This document shows positions 45,004 through 54,200 of a DNA stretch of 57,828 nucleotides, piece after piece. Where the stretch lies: NCBI GenBank assembly GCA_023388335.1, contig JAEWGL010000136.1, positions 1-57,828 on the forward strand. Reading direction: 5' to 3'. The notes under the pieces are model-generated. The model saw only the letters and a list, made by a program, of their open reading frames with translations, had not been told where the DNA came from and did not search any database. This stretch comes from Pseudomonadota bacterium. GTDB lineage: Bacteria; Pseudomonadota; Gammaproteobacteria; Pseudomonadales; Pseudomonadaceae. Position numbers and translations under genes: made by a program. Positions within the stretch are counted from its first letter, which is position 1. Each line of letters starts with the position of its first letter.

Positions 45004-46380
45004 TCAGATACCGCCAGCGGTGAGTTTTTCCGGATCGAGCAGGATCTCCAGCTGGCTGCGCGACAGTTCGGTGTGCTCGAGGGCAACATCGATGACCGGG
45101 CGGCCTTGCTTGTAGGCGGTCTTGGCGATTTCCGCGGCCTTGAGGTAGCCAATGATCGGGTTCAGCGCCGTGACCAGGATCGGGTTGCGCGACAGCGCCT
45201 CCTTGAGCTTGGGCTCGTTGACCTTGAAGCTGGCGATGGCCTTGTCGGCCAGCAGGCGGCTGGCGTTGGCCATCAGCTCGATGCTGGCAAGCAGGTTCTG
45301 CGCGATGATCGGCAACATCACGTTGAGCTCGAAGTTGCCCGACTGACCGGCCACGGCGATGGCCGCGTCGTTGCCGATGACCTGGGCGGCAACCATGGCG
45401 GTGGCTTCCGGAATCACCGGGTTGACCTTGCCAGGCATGATCGAGGAGCCCGGCTGCAGGCCTTCGAGCTCGATCTCGCCCAGGCCGGCCAACGGTCCGG
45501 AGTTCATCCAGCGCAGGTCGTTGGCAATCTTCATCAGGGCCACCGCAGTGGTCTTGAGCTGTCCAGACAGGGCCACCGCAGTGTCCTGGGAGCCGATCAG
45601 GGCGAACAGGTTCTGCCCGGGAACGAAGTCGACCTGCGTCAAACCACTGAGCTGGCGGGCAAAACCGGCAGCGAACTGCGGGTGGGCGTTGATTCCCGTA
45701 CCGACGGCGGTCCCCCCCTGGGCCAGGGCCTGCAGGCTCGGCAGGGTCGCTTCAAGATGGCCCAGCGCCCCCTTGATCTGCGCCGCCCAGCCACCCAGCA
45801 CCTGGCTCATGCGCACCGGCATGGCATCCATGAGATGGGTGCGACCCGTCTTGATGAACGGATGCACCTGCTCGGCCTTGGCCTCGATTACTTGAATCAG
45901 GTGGCGCAGGGCTGGCAGCAGCTGTTCGTGCAGGCCCAGGGCGGCACTGACGTGGATGGTAGTGGGAATGATGTCGTTGCTGCTCTGGCCACAGTTGACG
46001 TGGTCGTTCGGATTGACGTTGTCGCCCAGTACACGCGTGGCCAGGGTGGCAATCACCTCGTTGGCGTTCATGTTGGAGCTGGTGCCGGAGCCGGTCTGGA
46101 AGACGTCCACCGGGAAGTGCCGCATGAAGTCCTCGGCCAGCAGTTGCTCCACCGCCTTGACGATAGCGTTGCCCTGCTCGGCCGTCAGCTGCTCGAGCTC
46201 GACGTTGGCCTTGGCCGCCGCGGCCTTGGCCAGCAGCAGCGCACGGATGAACTGCGCCGGCATGCGCTGCTGGCTGATCGGGAAGTTATTGACCGCGCGC
46301 TGGGTCTGGGCGCCATACAGGGCCTGGGCTGGCACCTGCAACTCGCCCATGCTGTCACGCTCGATACGGGTATCACTCAT
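45004..46380 (-). CDS. fumC: Fumarase, class II, iron-independent
   Basis: FumC hydrates fumarate to malate without an iron-sulfur cluster, so it can replace FumA-type enzymes when iron is short or superoxide is high. The 458-residue protein has the class II signature GSSIMPGKVNP and the active-site histidine in TGRTHLMDAMPV. N-terminal RIERDSMGELQVPAQALYGA is typical. ATG 46380 or 46383 overlaps the fagA end. It sits under the Fur box with sodM, like fumC1 of P. aeruginosa. Confidence 0.95.
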   Translation of the reverse strand: MSDTRIERDSMGELQVPAQALYGAQTQRAVNNFPISQQRMPAQFIRALLLAKAAAAKANVELEQLTAEQGNAIVKAVEQLLAEDFMRHFPVDVFQTGSGTSSNMNANEVIATLATRVLGDNVNPNDHVNCGQSSNDIIPTTIHVSAALGLHEQLLPALRHLIQVIEAKAEQVHPFIKTGRTHLMDAMPVRMSQVLGGWAAQIKGALGHLEATLPSLQALAQGGTAVGTGINAHPQFAAGFARQLSGLTQVDFVPGQNLFALIGSQDTAVALSGQLKTTAVALMKIANDLRWMNSGPLAGLGEIELEGLQPGSSIMPGKVNPVIPEATAMVAAQVIGNDAAIAVAGQSGNFELNVMLPIIAQNLLASIELMANASRLLADKAIASFKVNEPKLKEALSRNPILVTALNPIIGYLKAAEIAKTAYKQGRPVIDVALEHTELSRSQLEILLDPEKLTAGGI

Positions 46381-46774
46381 CATCAAGTCCTTGCATCAGT
46401 TCTGCGGGGGAAATCGAAGGCAGCAGCACGCAGTTCGCCAGTTGCAAGGCGAAGGGCTGCCAGCGTTGGTTCTGTTCGCGGCGATCGAGGTTGCGCAGCT
46501 CCAGCAGCGGGCGCCAGGCCTGGTCCAGGCACAGGCAGCGCCAATGCCAGGGCAGCATGCGGTCGCAGGCGGTATCGAGCAGCAGGCGGAAGGAGGTCAT
46601 GGCAACGGTCCAGGCCGAGGTCTCGGTGCAACACACCAGGTACCGGCCTTCGGCCAGGTAATGCTCGATCAGCCGCGGTTCGTCCGGCTCGAGGGCGCAG
46701 CGAATGCGCCGACTCAGCCAGCGCCAGTTTTCCAGGTAGGGCAACTCTTGGAGGACGGGTTTCATGAACATCAT
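46373..46774 (-). CDS. fagA: FagA-like protein, function unknown
   Basis: This is the first gene of the Fur-controlled operon, at the place of fagA (Fur-associated gene A) in P. aeruginosa. The 133-residue protein starts MMFMKPVLQELPYLENWRWL; an internal Met at residue 4 may be the true start. It is rich in Trp, Arg and Cys (YLVCCTETSAWTV, then PWHWRCLCLDQAW), with no membrane helix or known motif. The Cys-X-Cys-type CRCLC-like cluster could bind metal, but this is not shown. Its stop overlaps fumC. Confidence 0.8.
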   Translation of the reverse strand: MMFMKPVLQELPYLENWRWLSRRIRCALEPDEPRLIEHYLAEGRYLVCCTETSAWTVAMTSFRLLLDTACDRMLPWHWRCLCLDQAWRPLLELRNLDRREQNQRWQPFALQLANCVLLPSISPAELMQGLDDE

Positions 46775-46787
46775 CGCTGCAACTGTG

Positions 46788-46830
46788 GATAATGATATTC
46801 ATTATTAAGTGATAAACAGAATCACTTCAA
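46788..46830 (-). promoter_or_regulatory. Fur box and promoter of fagA-fumC-orfX-sodM-ZIP
   Basis: GATAATGATATTCATTATT at 46788-46806 matches the 19-bp Fur consensus (GATAATGATAATCATTATC) at 17 positions. A -35-like TTGAAG (46830-46825) and -10-like TAATAA (46807-46802), 17 bp apart on the minus strand, put the Fur box over the -10 and start site, a repressing position. A second dyad AAGTGAT-N7-ATCACTT at 46807-46827 overlaps the promoter and could bind another regulator. Confidence 0.82.
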
Positions 46831-46846
46831 GTGCGAGAAGACAAAC

Positions 46847-46872
46847 AAAAAACCCGGCACGATGGCCGGGTT
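46847..46872 (-). terminator. Terminator after pmbA
   Basis: On the minus strand an AACCCGGC-type stem (46872-46865 with 46858-46851) and a 6-nt loop run into T6 (46852-46847). It lies about 40 bp beyond the pmbA stop and shields the Fur-controlled promoter downstream. Confidence 0.85.
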
Positions 46873-46913
46873 CTATTTGTCGGCACCCAAGGTGCTGTCT
46901 TTGGAAGGTGGGG

Positions 46914-48260
46914 TTAGCTGCCCGCCACCGTCATACGCTCGATCAGCACCGAGCCCGTATGAATATTGCTCCGGGTTTCAAGATCGCTGCCGATCGCGAC
47001 TATCTGCTGGAACATGTCTTTCATATTGCCGGCGATCGTCACTTCCTGCACAGGGAACTGGACCTCGCCGTTCTCCACCCAGAAGCCCGCCGCGCCGCGC
47101 GAATAGTCGCCGGTCACCATGTTCAGGCCGTGTCCCATCAATTCGGTCACCAACAGGCCGCGCCCCATGCGCCGGATGAGCGCCGCCTGGTCTTCGCTGC
47201 CGTGGGTGACGAACAGGTTGTGCACGCCTCCGGCATTGGCGGTACTTGGCAGCCCGAGCTTGCGTCCGGAATAGGTACTGAGAATGTACGAGACCAACTC
47301 GCCATTTTCGACGAACGGTTTGGCGTAGGTCGCCAGGCCATCACCGTCGAACGCGGCGCTGGCCAAGGCCCGTGGCAGGTGTGGGCGCTCGTCGATGGTA
47401 AGCCAGGAGGGGAACAGACGCTGACCAATCGTGCCCTCGAGGAACGATGACTTGCGGTACAGGTTGCCCCCCGAAATGGCCGAGAGGAAGCTGCCGAACA
47501 GCCCACCGGCTAACTCCGCGGAGAACAGCACCGGCACCTCGCAGGTCGGCACGGGACGCGCGCCAAGGCGGCTGGCCGCACGCTGCGCGGCCTTGATGCC
47601 GATGCTCGCGGGGTCGGCCAGCAGCTCACCCTGGCGGTTGACGTCGTACCAGTAGTCACGCTGCATCTGCTCTTCGCCTTCGGCGATCATCACGCAGCTC
47701 AGGCTATGGCGGGTGGAGGCGTAGCCACCGATGAAGCCATGGCTGTTGCCATAGACGCGGCAGCCCTGGTGGGTGTTGAGGGTAGTGCCATCGGCATTGA
47801 GGATGCGTGAGTCGGCGTCGAATGCCGCTGCCTCGCAGGCCAGGGCCTTCTCGATGGCCTGCTCGGGGCTGATGTCCCAGGCGTGGTAGAGATCGAAATC
47901 GGCAAGCTCGCGTGCCATCAGGGCCTGGTCGGCCAGTCCTGAGCATTCATCTTCCGAGGTGTGCTTGGCAATGGCCAGGGCCGCCGCCACGGTTTCGCGG
48001 ATCGCCTCGCTGCCGCTGGCCGAGGTGCTGGCCGAGCCTTTGCGCTGGCCGACGTACAGGGTGATGCCAAACCCCTGGTCGCGGTTGAATTCGACGGTCT
48101 CGACCTCGCGCTGGCGCACCGTGGTCGACAACCCCTGCTCCAGCGACACCGCCACTTCGCAGGCGCTGGCGCCCTGGCGACGCGCTTCGGCGATGATCTG
48201 TTCGACCTGTTCCTGCAACGCCGGCAGGGCCTTGGGGCCTACGCTCTGGACTGCACTCAT
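46914..48260 (-). CDS. pmbA: Metalloprotease subunit PmbA/TldE
   Basis: PmbA (TldE) pairs with TldD as a heterodimeric protease known for microcin B17 maturation and CcdA degradation. The 448-residue protein belongs to the U62 family, but TldE lacks the HExxxH metal site, as here. Family segments include LLVTELMGHGLNMVTGDYSR with GAAGFWVENGE. ATG 48260 (MSAVQSVGPKAL) is preferred to an upstream in-frame start. It is divergent from darP. Its partner tldD lies at 48933-50372. Confidence 0.93.
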   Translation of the reverse strand: MSAVQSVGPKALPALQEQVEQIIAEARRQGASACEVAVSLEQGLSTTVRQREVETVEFNRDQGFGITLYVGQRKGSASTSASGSEAIRETVAAALAIAKHTSEDECSGLADQALMARELADFDLYHAWDISPEQAIEKALACEAAAFDADSRILNADGTTLNTHQGCRVYGNSHGFIGGYASTRHSLSCVMIAEGEEQMQRDYWYDVNRQGELLADPASIGIKAAQRAASRLGARPVPTCEVPVLFSAELAGGLFGSFLSAISGGNLYRKSSFLEGTIGQRLFPSWLTIDERPHLPRALASAAFDGDGLATYAKPFVENGELVSYILSTYSGRKLGLPSTANAGGVHNLFVTHGSEDQAALIRRMGRGLLVTELMGHGLNMVTGDYSRGAAGFWVENGEVQFPVQEVTIAGNMKDMFQQIVAIGSDLETRSNIHTGSVLIERMTVAGS

Positions 48261-48368
48261 GGTTCTCTCCACTCAAATTCTGCGTTCGGCAAGGGTCATT
48301 GTACGACCGGGCCGGACAAGCGGCCCCCGACTGGTTATCATGGCGGCGTTTTCCAGCGGACTGCCACC

Positions 48369-48893
48369 ATGGTTGATTCTTACGACGACGCCTCCTACGA
48401 AGGCGAAAAAAGCAAAACCCAGATCAAGCGCGAGCTGCATGCGCTGGTCGAACTCGGCGAGCGCCTGACGACGCTCAAGCCGGATACCCTGGCGCGCCTG
48501 CCGCTGACCGATGCCCTGCGTCGAGCGATAGACGATGCCAGCAAGCACACCGCGCACATCGCCCGCAAACGGCACATGTCGTTCATCGGCAAGCTGATGC
48601 GCGACCAGGACATCGAGGCGATCACCGCGGTGATCGACCAGCTCGACGCTTCCAGCCGCCAGTACAACGAGCGCTTCCACAACCTCGAACGCTGGCGTGA
48701 CCGGCTGATCGACGGTAATGACGAAGACCTGGAACGCTTCGTCAACGACTATCCCGAGGCCGACCGCCAGCAACTGCGTTCGCTGGTGCGCCAGGCCCAG
48801 CACGAGAAGGCGCGCAACAAACCGCCTACCGCCTCGCGCAAGATCTTCAAGTACATCCGCGACCTCGACGAAACCCAGCGCGGTCTGCGCTGA
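48369..48893 (+). CDS. darP: Ribosome-associated protein DarP (YjgA)
   Basis: DarP (YjgA, DUF615) binds late 50S precursors in E. coli and helps assemble the peptidyl transferase centre. The 174-residue product is highly charged and helical, with KSKTQIKRELHALVELGERL near the N-terminus and ARNKPPTASRKIFKYIRDLD at the C-terminus. ATG 48369 starts MVDSYDDASYEGE. The long in-frame extension over pmbA is an antisense artefact. It is head to head with pmbA, a pairing also found in E. coli. Confidence 0.94.
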   Translation: MVDSYDDASYEGEKSKTQIKRELHALVELGERLTTLKPDTLARLPLTDALRRAIDDASKHTAHIARKRHMSFIGKLMRDQDIEAITAVIDQLDASSRQYNERFHNLERWRDRLIDGNDEDLERFVNDYPEADRQQLRSLVRQAQHEKARNKPPTASRKIFKYIRDLDETQRGLR

Positions 48894-48903
48894 GTTCCGA
48901 CGC

Positions 48904-48925
48904 CGGGCAGGCAATCGCCTGCCCG
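48904..48925. terminator. Hairpin between darP and tldD
   Basis: CGGGCAGGC (48904-48912) and GCCTGCCCG (48917-48925) form a perfect 9-bp stem with an AATC loop. It lies between two convergent genes. Without T-runs it may act as a weak bidirectional terminator or a 3'-end stabiliser. Confidence 0.55.
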
Positions 48926-48932
48926 ATCACGA

Positions 48933-50372
48933 TCATGCCCCGGTACCACCGACGGTGATCGCATCGATCTTCAATGTCGGCTGGCCAACGCCCACCGGCA
49001 CCGACTGCCCATCCTTGCCACAGGTCCCGACCCCGCTGTCCAGCGACAGGTCGTTACCGACCATCGACACCCGGCTCATCGCTTCCGGGCCATTGCCAAT
49101 GAGCGTAGCGCCCTTGACCGGCGCGGTGATCTTGCCGTCCTCGATCAGGTAGGCCTCACTGGTGGAGAAAACGAACTTGCCGCTGGTGATGTCGACCTGG
49201 CCACCGCCAAGGTTGGCGCAGTACAGGCCTTTCTTGACCGACGCGATGATCTCGGCCGGATCGCTGTCACCGGCGCGCATGTAGGTGTTGGTCATGCGCG
49301 GCATGGGCAAGTGCGCGTAGGATTCGCGACGGCCATTGCCGGTTACCGCCATGCCCATCAGGCGCGCGTTGAGCTTGTCCTGCATGTAGCCTTTGAGGAT
49401 GCCATTCTCGATCAGCGTGGTGCACTCGGTCGGCGTGCCTTCGTCGTCGACGCTCAGCGAGCCACGGCGCCCTTCCAGGGTACCGTCGTCGACGATGGTG
49501 CACAGGGACGAGGCGACCTTTTCGCCCATCTTCCCGCTGTAGGCGGAGCTGCCCTTGCGGTTGAAATCGCCTTCCAGGCCATGACCGACCGCCTCGTGCA
49601 GCAATACGCCGGACCAACCCGGGCCGAGCACCACGGGCAAGGTACCGGCCGGGGCCGGCAACGCCTCGAGGTTGACCAGCGCCTGGCGCAAGGCTTCACG
49701 GGCATAGCCCATGACCCGCTCGTCGCTGAAGTAACGATAGTCGGTACGCCCGCCACCGCCATGCCCGCCGCGTTCGCGGCGGCCGTTCTGCTCGACGATC
49801 ACGCTCACGTTGAAGCGCACCAGTGGCCGCACATCGGCGGCCAGGCTGCCGTCGGCAGCGGCGATGAGGATGCGCTCCCAAACCCCGGCCATGCTCACGC
49901 TGACCTGCTGGATACGTGGATCAAGCGCCCGGGTGGCGACATCGACCCGCTTGAGCAGCTCGACTTTCTCGGCACGGCTCATGACATCCAGAGGGTTTTC
50001 TGGCGCATACAGCGCGGTGACGTCCTGGCTGCGGAATGCCTGGACAGTACCGTCCTGGCCGGCGCGGGAGATCGAGCGGGCGGCCCGGGCCGCCGCGGTC
50101 AGGGCTTCGAGGTTGATTGCATTGCTGTAGGCAAAGCCGGTCTTTTCGCCCGACTGGGCGCGCACGCCGACTCCCTGGTCGAGGTTGAAGCTGCCTTCCT
50201 TGACGATGCCGTCTTCCAGCGCCCAGGTTTCCGAGATTTGCCCCTGGAAGTACAGGTCGGCGGCATCGATGCCAGGGCCGGCCAACTCGCCCAGCACGGA
50301 CTGCAGGCTGTCCAGGGTCAATCCGCCCGGTGCCAGTAGCTGCTCGCTGACGGTGGTTAACGTTTGGCTCAT
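48933..50372 (-). CDS. tldD: Metalloprotease TldD
   Basis: TldD is the metal-binding partner of PmbA/TldE. The 479-residue protein has the zinc-site motif HEAVGHGLEGD (HExxxH) near residue 258. Other family segments are SAYSGKMGEKVAS, then RMTNTYMRAGDSDP. ATG 50372 (MSQTLTTVSEQLL) is used; a GTG two codons earlier overlaps the nitrilase stop. It follows nit by a few bases and is probably co-transcribed with yhdP and nit. Confidence 0.95.
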   Translation of the reverse strand: MSQTLTTVSEQLLAPGGLTLDSLQSVLGELAGPGIDAADLYFQGQISETWALEDGIVKEGSFNLDQGVGVRAQSGEKTGFAYSNAINLEALTAAARAARSISRAGQDGTVQAFRSQDVTALYAPENPLDVMSRAEKVELLKRVDVATRALDPRIQQVSVSMAGVWERILIAAADGSLAADVRPLVRFNVSVIVEQNGRRERGGHGGGGRTDYRYFSDERVMGYAREALRQALVNLEALPAPAGTLPVVLGPGWSGVLLHEAVGHGLEGDFNRKGSSAYSGKMGEKVASSLCTIVDDGTLEGRRGSLSVDDEGTPTECTTLIENGILKGYMQDKLNARLMGMAVTGNGRRESYAHLPMPRMTNTYMRAGDSDPAEIIASVKKGLYCANLGGGQVDITSGKFVFSTSEAYLIEDGKITAPVKGATLIGNGPEAMSRVSMVGNDLSLDSGVGTCGKDGQSVPVGVGQPTLKIDAITVGGTGA

Positions 50373-50374
50373 AG

Positions 50375-51226
50375 TCACTCCGAGGTGTGCGCAGGCCGCA
50401 AGGCGTCCTGCGAGAAAAAGCGCCGGTGCGAGGCCACCGGCATTCGCGCCCGTATGGACGCCTGTTCGCTGCAGTCGCGCTCGGCCAGCAGCACGCCTTC
50501 ACCACTGGCCTGTTCGGCGACGATCCGCCCCCAAGGGTCGACAATGGCAGCATGCCCATGGGTTTCCCGCGGACCTGGATGGATGCCGCCTTGAGCCGCG
50601 GCCAGCAGGTAACACTGGGTCTCGATCGCTCGGGCCCGCACCAGCACTTCCCAGTGTGCCGCGCCGGTCACCGCGGTGAACGCCGAGGGCGCGCTGATAA
50701 GCTCCGCTCCGGCGGCGCGCAAGGCGCTGTACAGCTCGGGGAAGCGCAAGTCATAGCATACGCTCAGGCCGAGTCGCCCGACCGGGGTATCGGCCACGAC
50801 CACCTGGGCGCCATGGGCAAAGTCATCGGACTCGCGGTAGCGCCCCCGGCTGTCAGACACATCCACGTCGAACAGGTGCAGCTTGTCGTAGCGCGCCGCA
50901 ACCTCGCCATGCTCATCGATGAGCAGCGAACACGCGTGCGCCTTGGCATCAGGTTGGCCAACCGGCGGCAGCGGCAAGGTGCCGGCGACAATCCATAACC
51001 TGAGGTCGCGGGCGGTGCGTTTCAACCAGGGCAGGATCGGACCTTCGCCCATGGCTTCGGCACGGCCAAGGGCGGCGGCATCGCGTCGCCCCATGGCGGC
51101 GAAGTTCTCCGGCAGCACGGCCAGGCGCGCGCCGCCTTGCGCTGCCTGCTCCAGCAGGACAGCGGCGCGCTGCAGGTTGGCCTGCACATCGTCCTGGCTG
51201 GCCATCTGGATCACGGCTGACTTCAT
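50375..51226 (-). CDS. Carbon-nitrogen hydrolase of the Nit1/deaminated-glutathione amidase type
   Basis: This 283-residue nitrilase-superfamily enzyme has the catalytic triad E40 (AVLPENFAAMG), K115 (YDKLHLFDV) and C157 (LSVCYDLRFPE). The H-L-F-D-V-D loop after the lysine and the KLHLFD pattern are typical of Nit1-like amidases, which repair deaminated glutathione made by aminotransferases. The exact substrate is not proven. Its ATG overlaps the yhdP stop as ATGA, and tldD follows it directly. Confidence 0.88.
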   Translation of the reverse strand: MKSAVIQMASQDDVQANLQRAAVLLEQAAQGGARLAVLPENFAAMGRRDAAALGRAEAMGEGPILPWLKRTARDLRLWIVAGTLPLPPVGQPDAKAHACSLLIDEHGEVAARYDKLHLFDVDVSDSRGRYRESDDFAHGAQVVVADTPVGRLGLSVCYDLRFPELYSALRAAGAELISAPSAFTAVTGAAHWEVLVRARAIETQCYLLAAAQGGIHPGPRETHGHAAIVDPWGRIVAEQASGEGVLLAERDCSEQASIRARMPVASHRRFFSQDALRPAHTSE

Positions 51227-54200
51227 GGCTGCTCCTTGCGCGATCTTTCGAAGGGTTTCACGAAAGTGATTCTAGGCTCTTTCCACGGTCCTTCGACGCG
51301 GTAATGCACGCTGGCATAGCGAGCGACGCGATCGCCGATCAGGCGGTCGACCAGGAACAGCGCCCCACCAATGGCCGGTGCCCCAACGATAAGCGCCGCC
51401 AAGGGCAGGTTGTTGGTCACTGGCAGGGTCACCTGCAGGTTGGCATCGACCCGGTCGCGGACCATGTCCAGGGTACCCTCCAGCTCCAGATTGCTCGACG
51501 GGCCGGTCAGGATGATCGGCTCGCGAGTCACGTACACGCCTTGGCTGGCGACCAGCAGGCCCTTGACCCGATCGTAGGCCAGGCCCTTGTCGAGCAGGTC
51601 GGAAAAGTCCAGGCGCAGGCGGCGGCCAATGGAGTTGAAGTTGAGCAGGCCGAACACCCGCAGGGCCTGGGCTCCGCCCTCCACTTCGACGAACTGGCCC
51701 TGGCGCAGGACGGCGTCGAGGCTGCCGGAGAAGCGCTGCAAGCCGACCCAGGCCGGCGAGCCGGGCCAGCGGCCATCCACGTCGAGGTGGAAGTCGCGGC
51801 TGGTGACAGTCGGGGCGAAGCCCCAGGCCTTGAGCACGTCCGCCAGGTTCTTGCCCTCCAGGCGACCCTTGTACCAACTGCTGCTGGCGCCAGGCGCGCC
51901 TTCCCAGGCGCCACTGCCATTGATGCGCAGGCCCTTGAGGTCCAGGGCGATGCCATTGAGGGCGACGCCGCTTTCGATGGGGCGCAGTTTCATTGCCCAG
52001 CTGCCGAGCAGGTCGTCGCCCAGGAACAGCTTGTCGATGTTCAGGTCCAGCGCTGGCACCTTGCGCGGGTCGACGCTGGCCAATGGGTCGGGCGCGTCCT
52101 CGGCCTGGGCCTGGGCCGGATCGGCGGCCGGCAGGTGCAGGGTCTGCAGGTCAACCACCATCGGCGCGGTTTTGGCGTCCGGCAGCCGGGCGTTGCCGAT
52201 GACTTCCTGGCTGTCCAGGCGCAACGACCAGCCGGTGCCGGCTCGGCCCAGGCGGACCACCGCCTGGTGCAGATCCATGCCATAGGCCTTGACCTGACCG
52301 ATACTCACATCGACGCTACGCAGGGTCTGCCGGGCGCTGCCACCAGGATCACCACCCGCCAGACGCTCCAACTGTTGCTGCCAGGCTTGCACATCCAGGG
52401 CATCGAGGCGCCCGCGCACCCGCAGGCCCTGCTCGGCGGGCAATTGTGCCTGGCCGGTACCGAGTAGCAGCTCGCCACGGCCGGCGTCCAGCTTGTCAGC
52501 GGGCGCGGCATAGGCAAAACGGGCCAGATCGGCGTAGCGAACATCGAAGCGCCGATCATCCCCTTGCAGGTTCATGGCAAAACGCGTGTCGTGGCTCTCG
52601 GTCGCCGCCTTGCCGAAGGGCGCCGGCAGATCGATGGCCAGGCCCTTGAGCGAGGAGTCGACACTGAGCCGATTTTCCCGGGTGCCGAGGCTGACTTGCA
52701 GCTGGTAGGGCAACTCGCCGGTTGCCGGCAACGCCTGCTTGAACTGCAACCAATTGGTCAGGGCCTTGAGCGACACCTGCCCGCTGGCGTCGATGCGGGT
52801 CTGCATCTGTCCCGGCTGGCCCAGGGCGACGATCTGCGCGGTAACTGGCTTGTCGAAGGCCCGCAGGCTGATGCCCTTGGCGCTGAGGCCCTTGTCGAGG
52901 TCGAAGCGGAAGTCGCCCTTGAGCTGGCTCAGCTCCAGCGTGGGCGGGGCGATCTTCAGACGGGCGTCGGCGGTGGAGAAATCCACCAGCACCTTGGGCC
53001 GATCGCCGGCGGCCAGCGGCACGTCCAGCTTCAGCGTGCCCTTCAGCGGCCCCTGGCCCTCCCAGCCGGCGAAGATCTCGGCCGTGCCGATAGGCGCCTG
53101 CTGGAGGATCTTGAGGCCGTCACCGAGCCCACCATCGAAGGTGCCGTCGAGGTAGAGATGACTGTGCTGGCCGCTGTCGACGTGAGGAATGTCGACCGTG
53201 ACATCACTGACGCGGGTATCGAGCAGCAGGCCTTTTTGCGCCTTGATGCGCACGCCGGCGTCGTCGATGTAGACGTCGCCGTCGACCTGTTGTACCTGGG
53301 GCCAGCCCGGCTGGAAGTCCAGCGCCGCATCGCGGACCTTGAAGAACAGGCTGATGCTGCGGGCGTGGTCCGGGGCGACGTGGTTCAGCGAACCCTGGTA
53401 CTGGAAATAGCCTTCATCGACCGTGCCCTTGACGATGGCGCTGCGCAGCCACTCGTCGACCGCCGGGCTCAACATCTCGGGCAGGTACTTGGCGGTGTAG
53501 CGTCCGTCGCCCTCGGTCAGGCCGACGCGCAGGTCCATGTAATCCTCGCGGCCTTCCTCGAACAACAGGCGGATGAGGAAGTCACCGGCGATCTTGCCCT
53601 CCTCGCCCAGCACCTTCAGGTAGGGCGCGACCAGGGTGAAACCCTCCTGATCGAGATGGTAGATCAGCCGTGCATTGGCCTTCTGGTAATGCCAGGGCTT
53701 GGCGAAGATCGGGTACAGGTGGAGCATGAAGGCGTCGGTATCCAGGCGCAGCTCACCCTGTCCGAGGTCGCCGCTGACGCTGCCGCTGACGTTGCCCGCC
53801 GCGGGCGCGCCATGATAGGCGTCGAAGCCCACCCCCTCCAGGTTGGCGGCGAACTGCATGCGCTTGTCGCCCTCGGCCTGGGGACGCAGCTCCAGGCGGA
53901 CATTGCGCAGCGCGCCGGTCACCTTGAGGCCCTCGACCACCGCCATCAGGGTGTCCGGCAACGGCGCCAGGGCCTCGACCAGTGGGGTCAGCGGGGTAAG
54001 ATCGAGGCGATCGGCCTGTACCTGCCAGGCCGCTTGCGTCGGGTCCAGGTCCGCGCGCTGCCGCACCTGAATGTGCGATTCCCAGCGGGACTTGCCGATG
54101 TTGGCGGCAAGCGAGTCGAGCACTACGTCGAACCCTTGCTCCTGGCGCTGGAACCAGGCGCCCAGCGCCAGGTTGTCGAGCGTGACGGCTTTGCGTCCGA

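Noticed and set aside
45073..46767. 564-residue plus-strand frame over fumC and fagA
   Set aside because: It is antisense to fumC, whose class II motif is unmistakable. Its C-terminal part is low-complexity Arg/Ala sequence.
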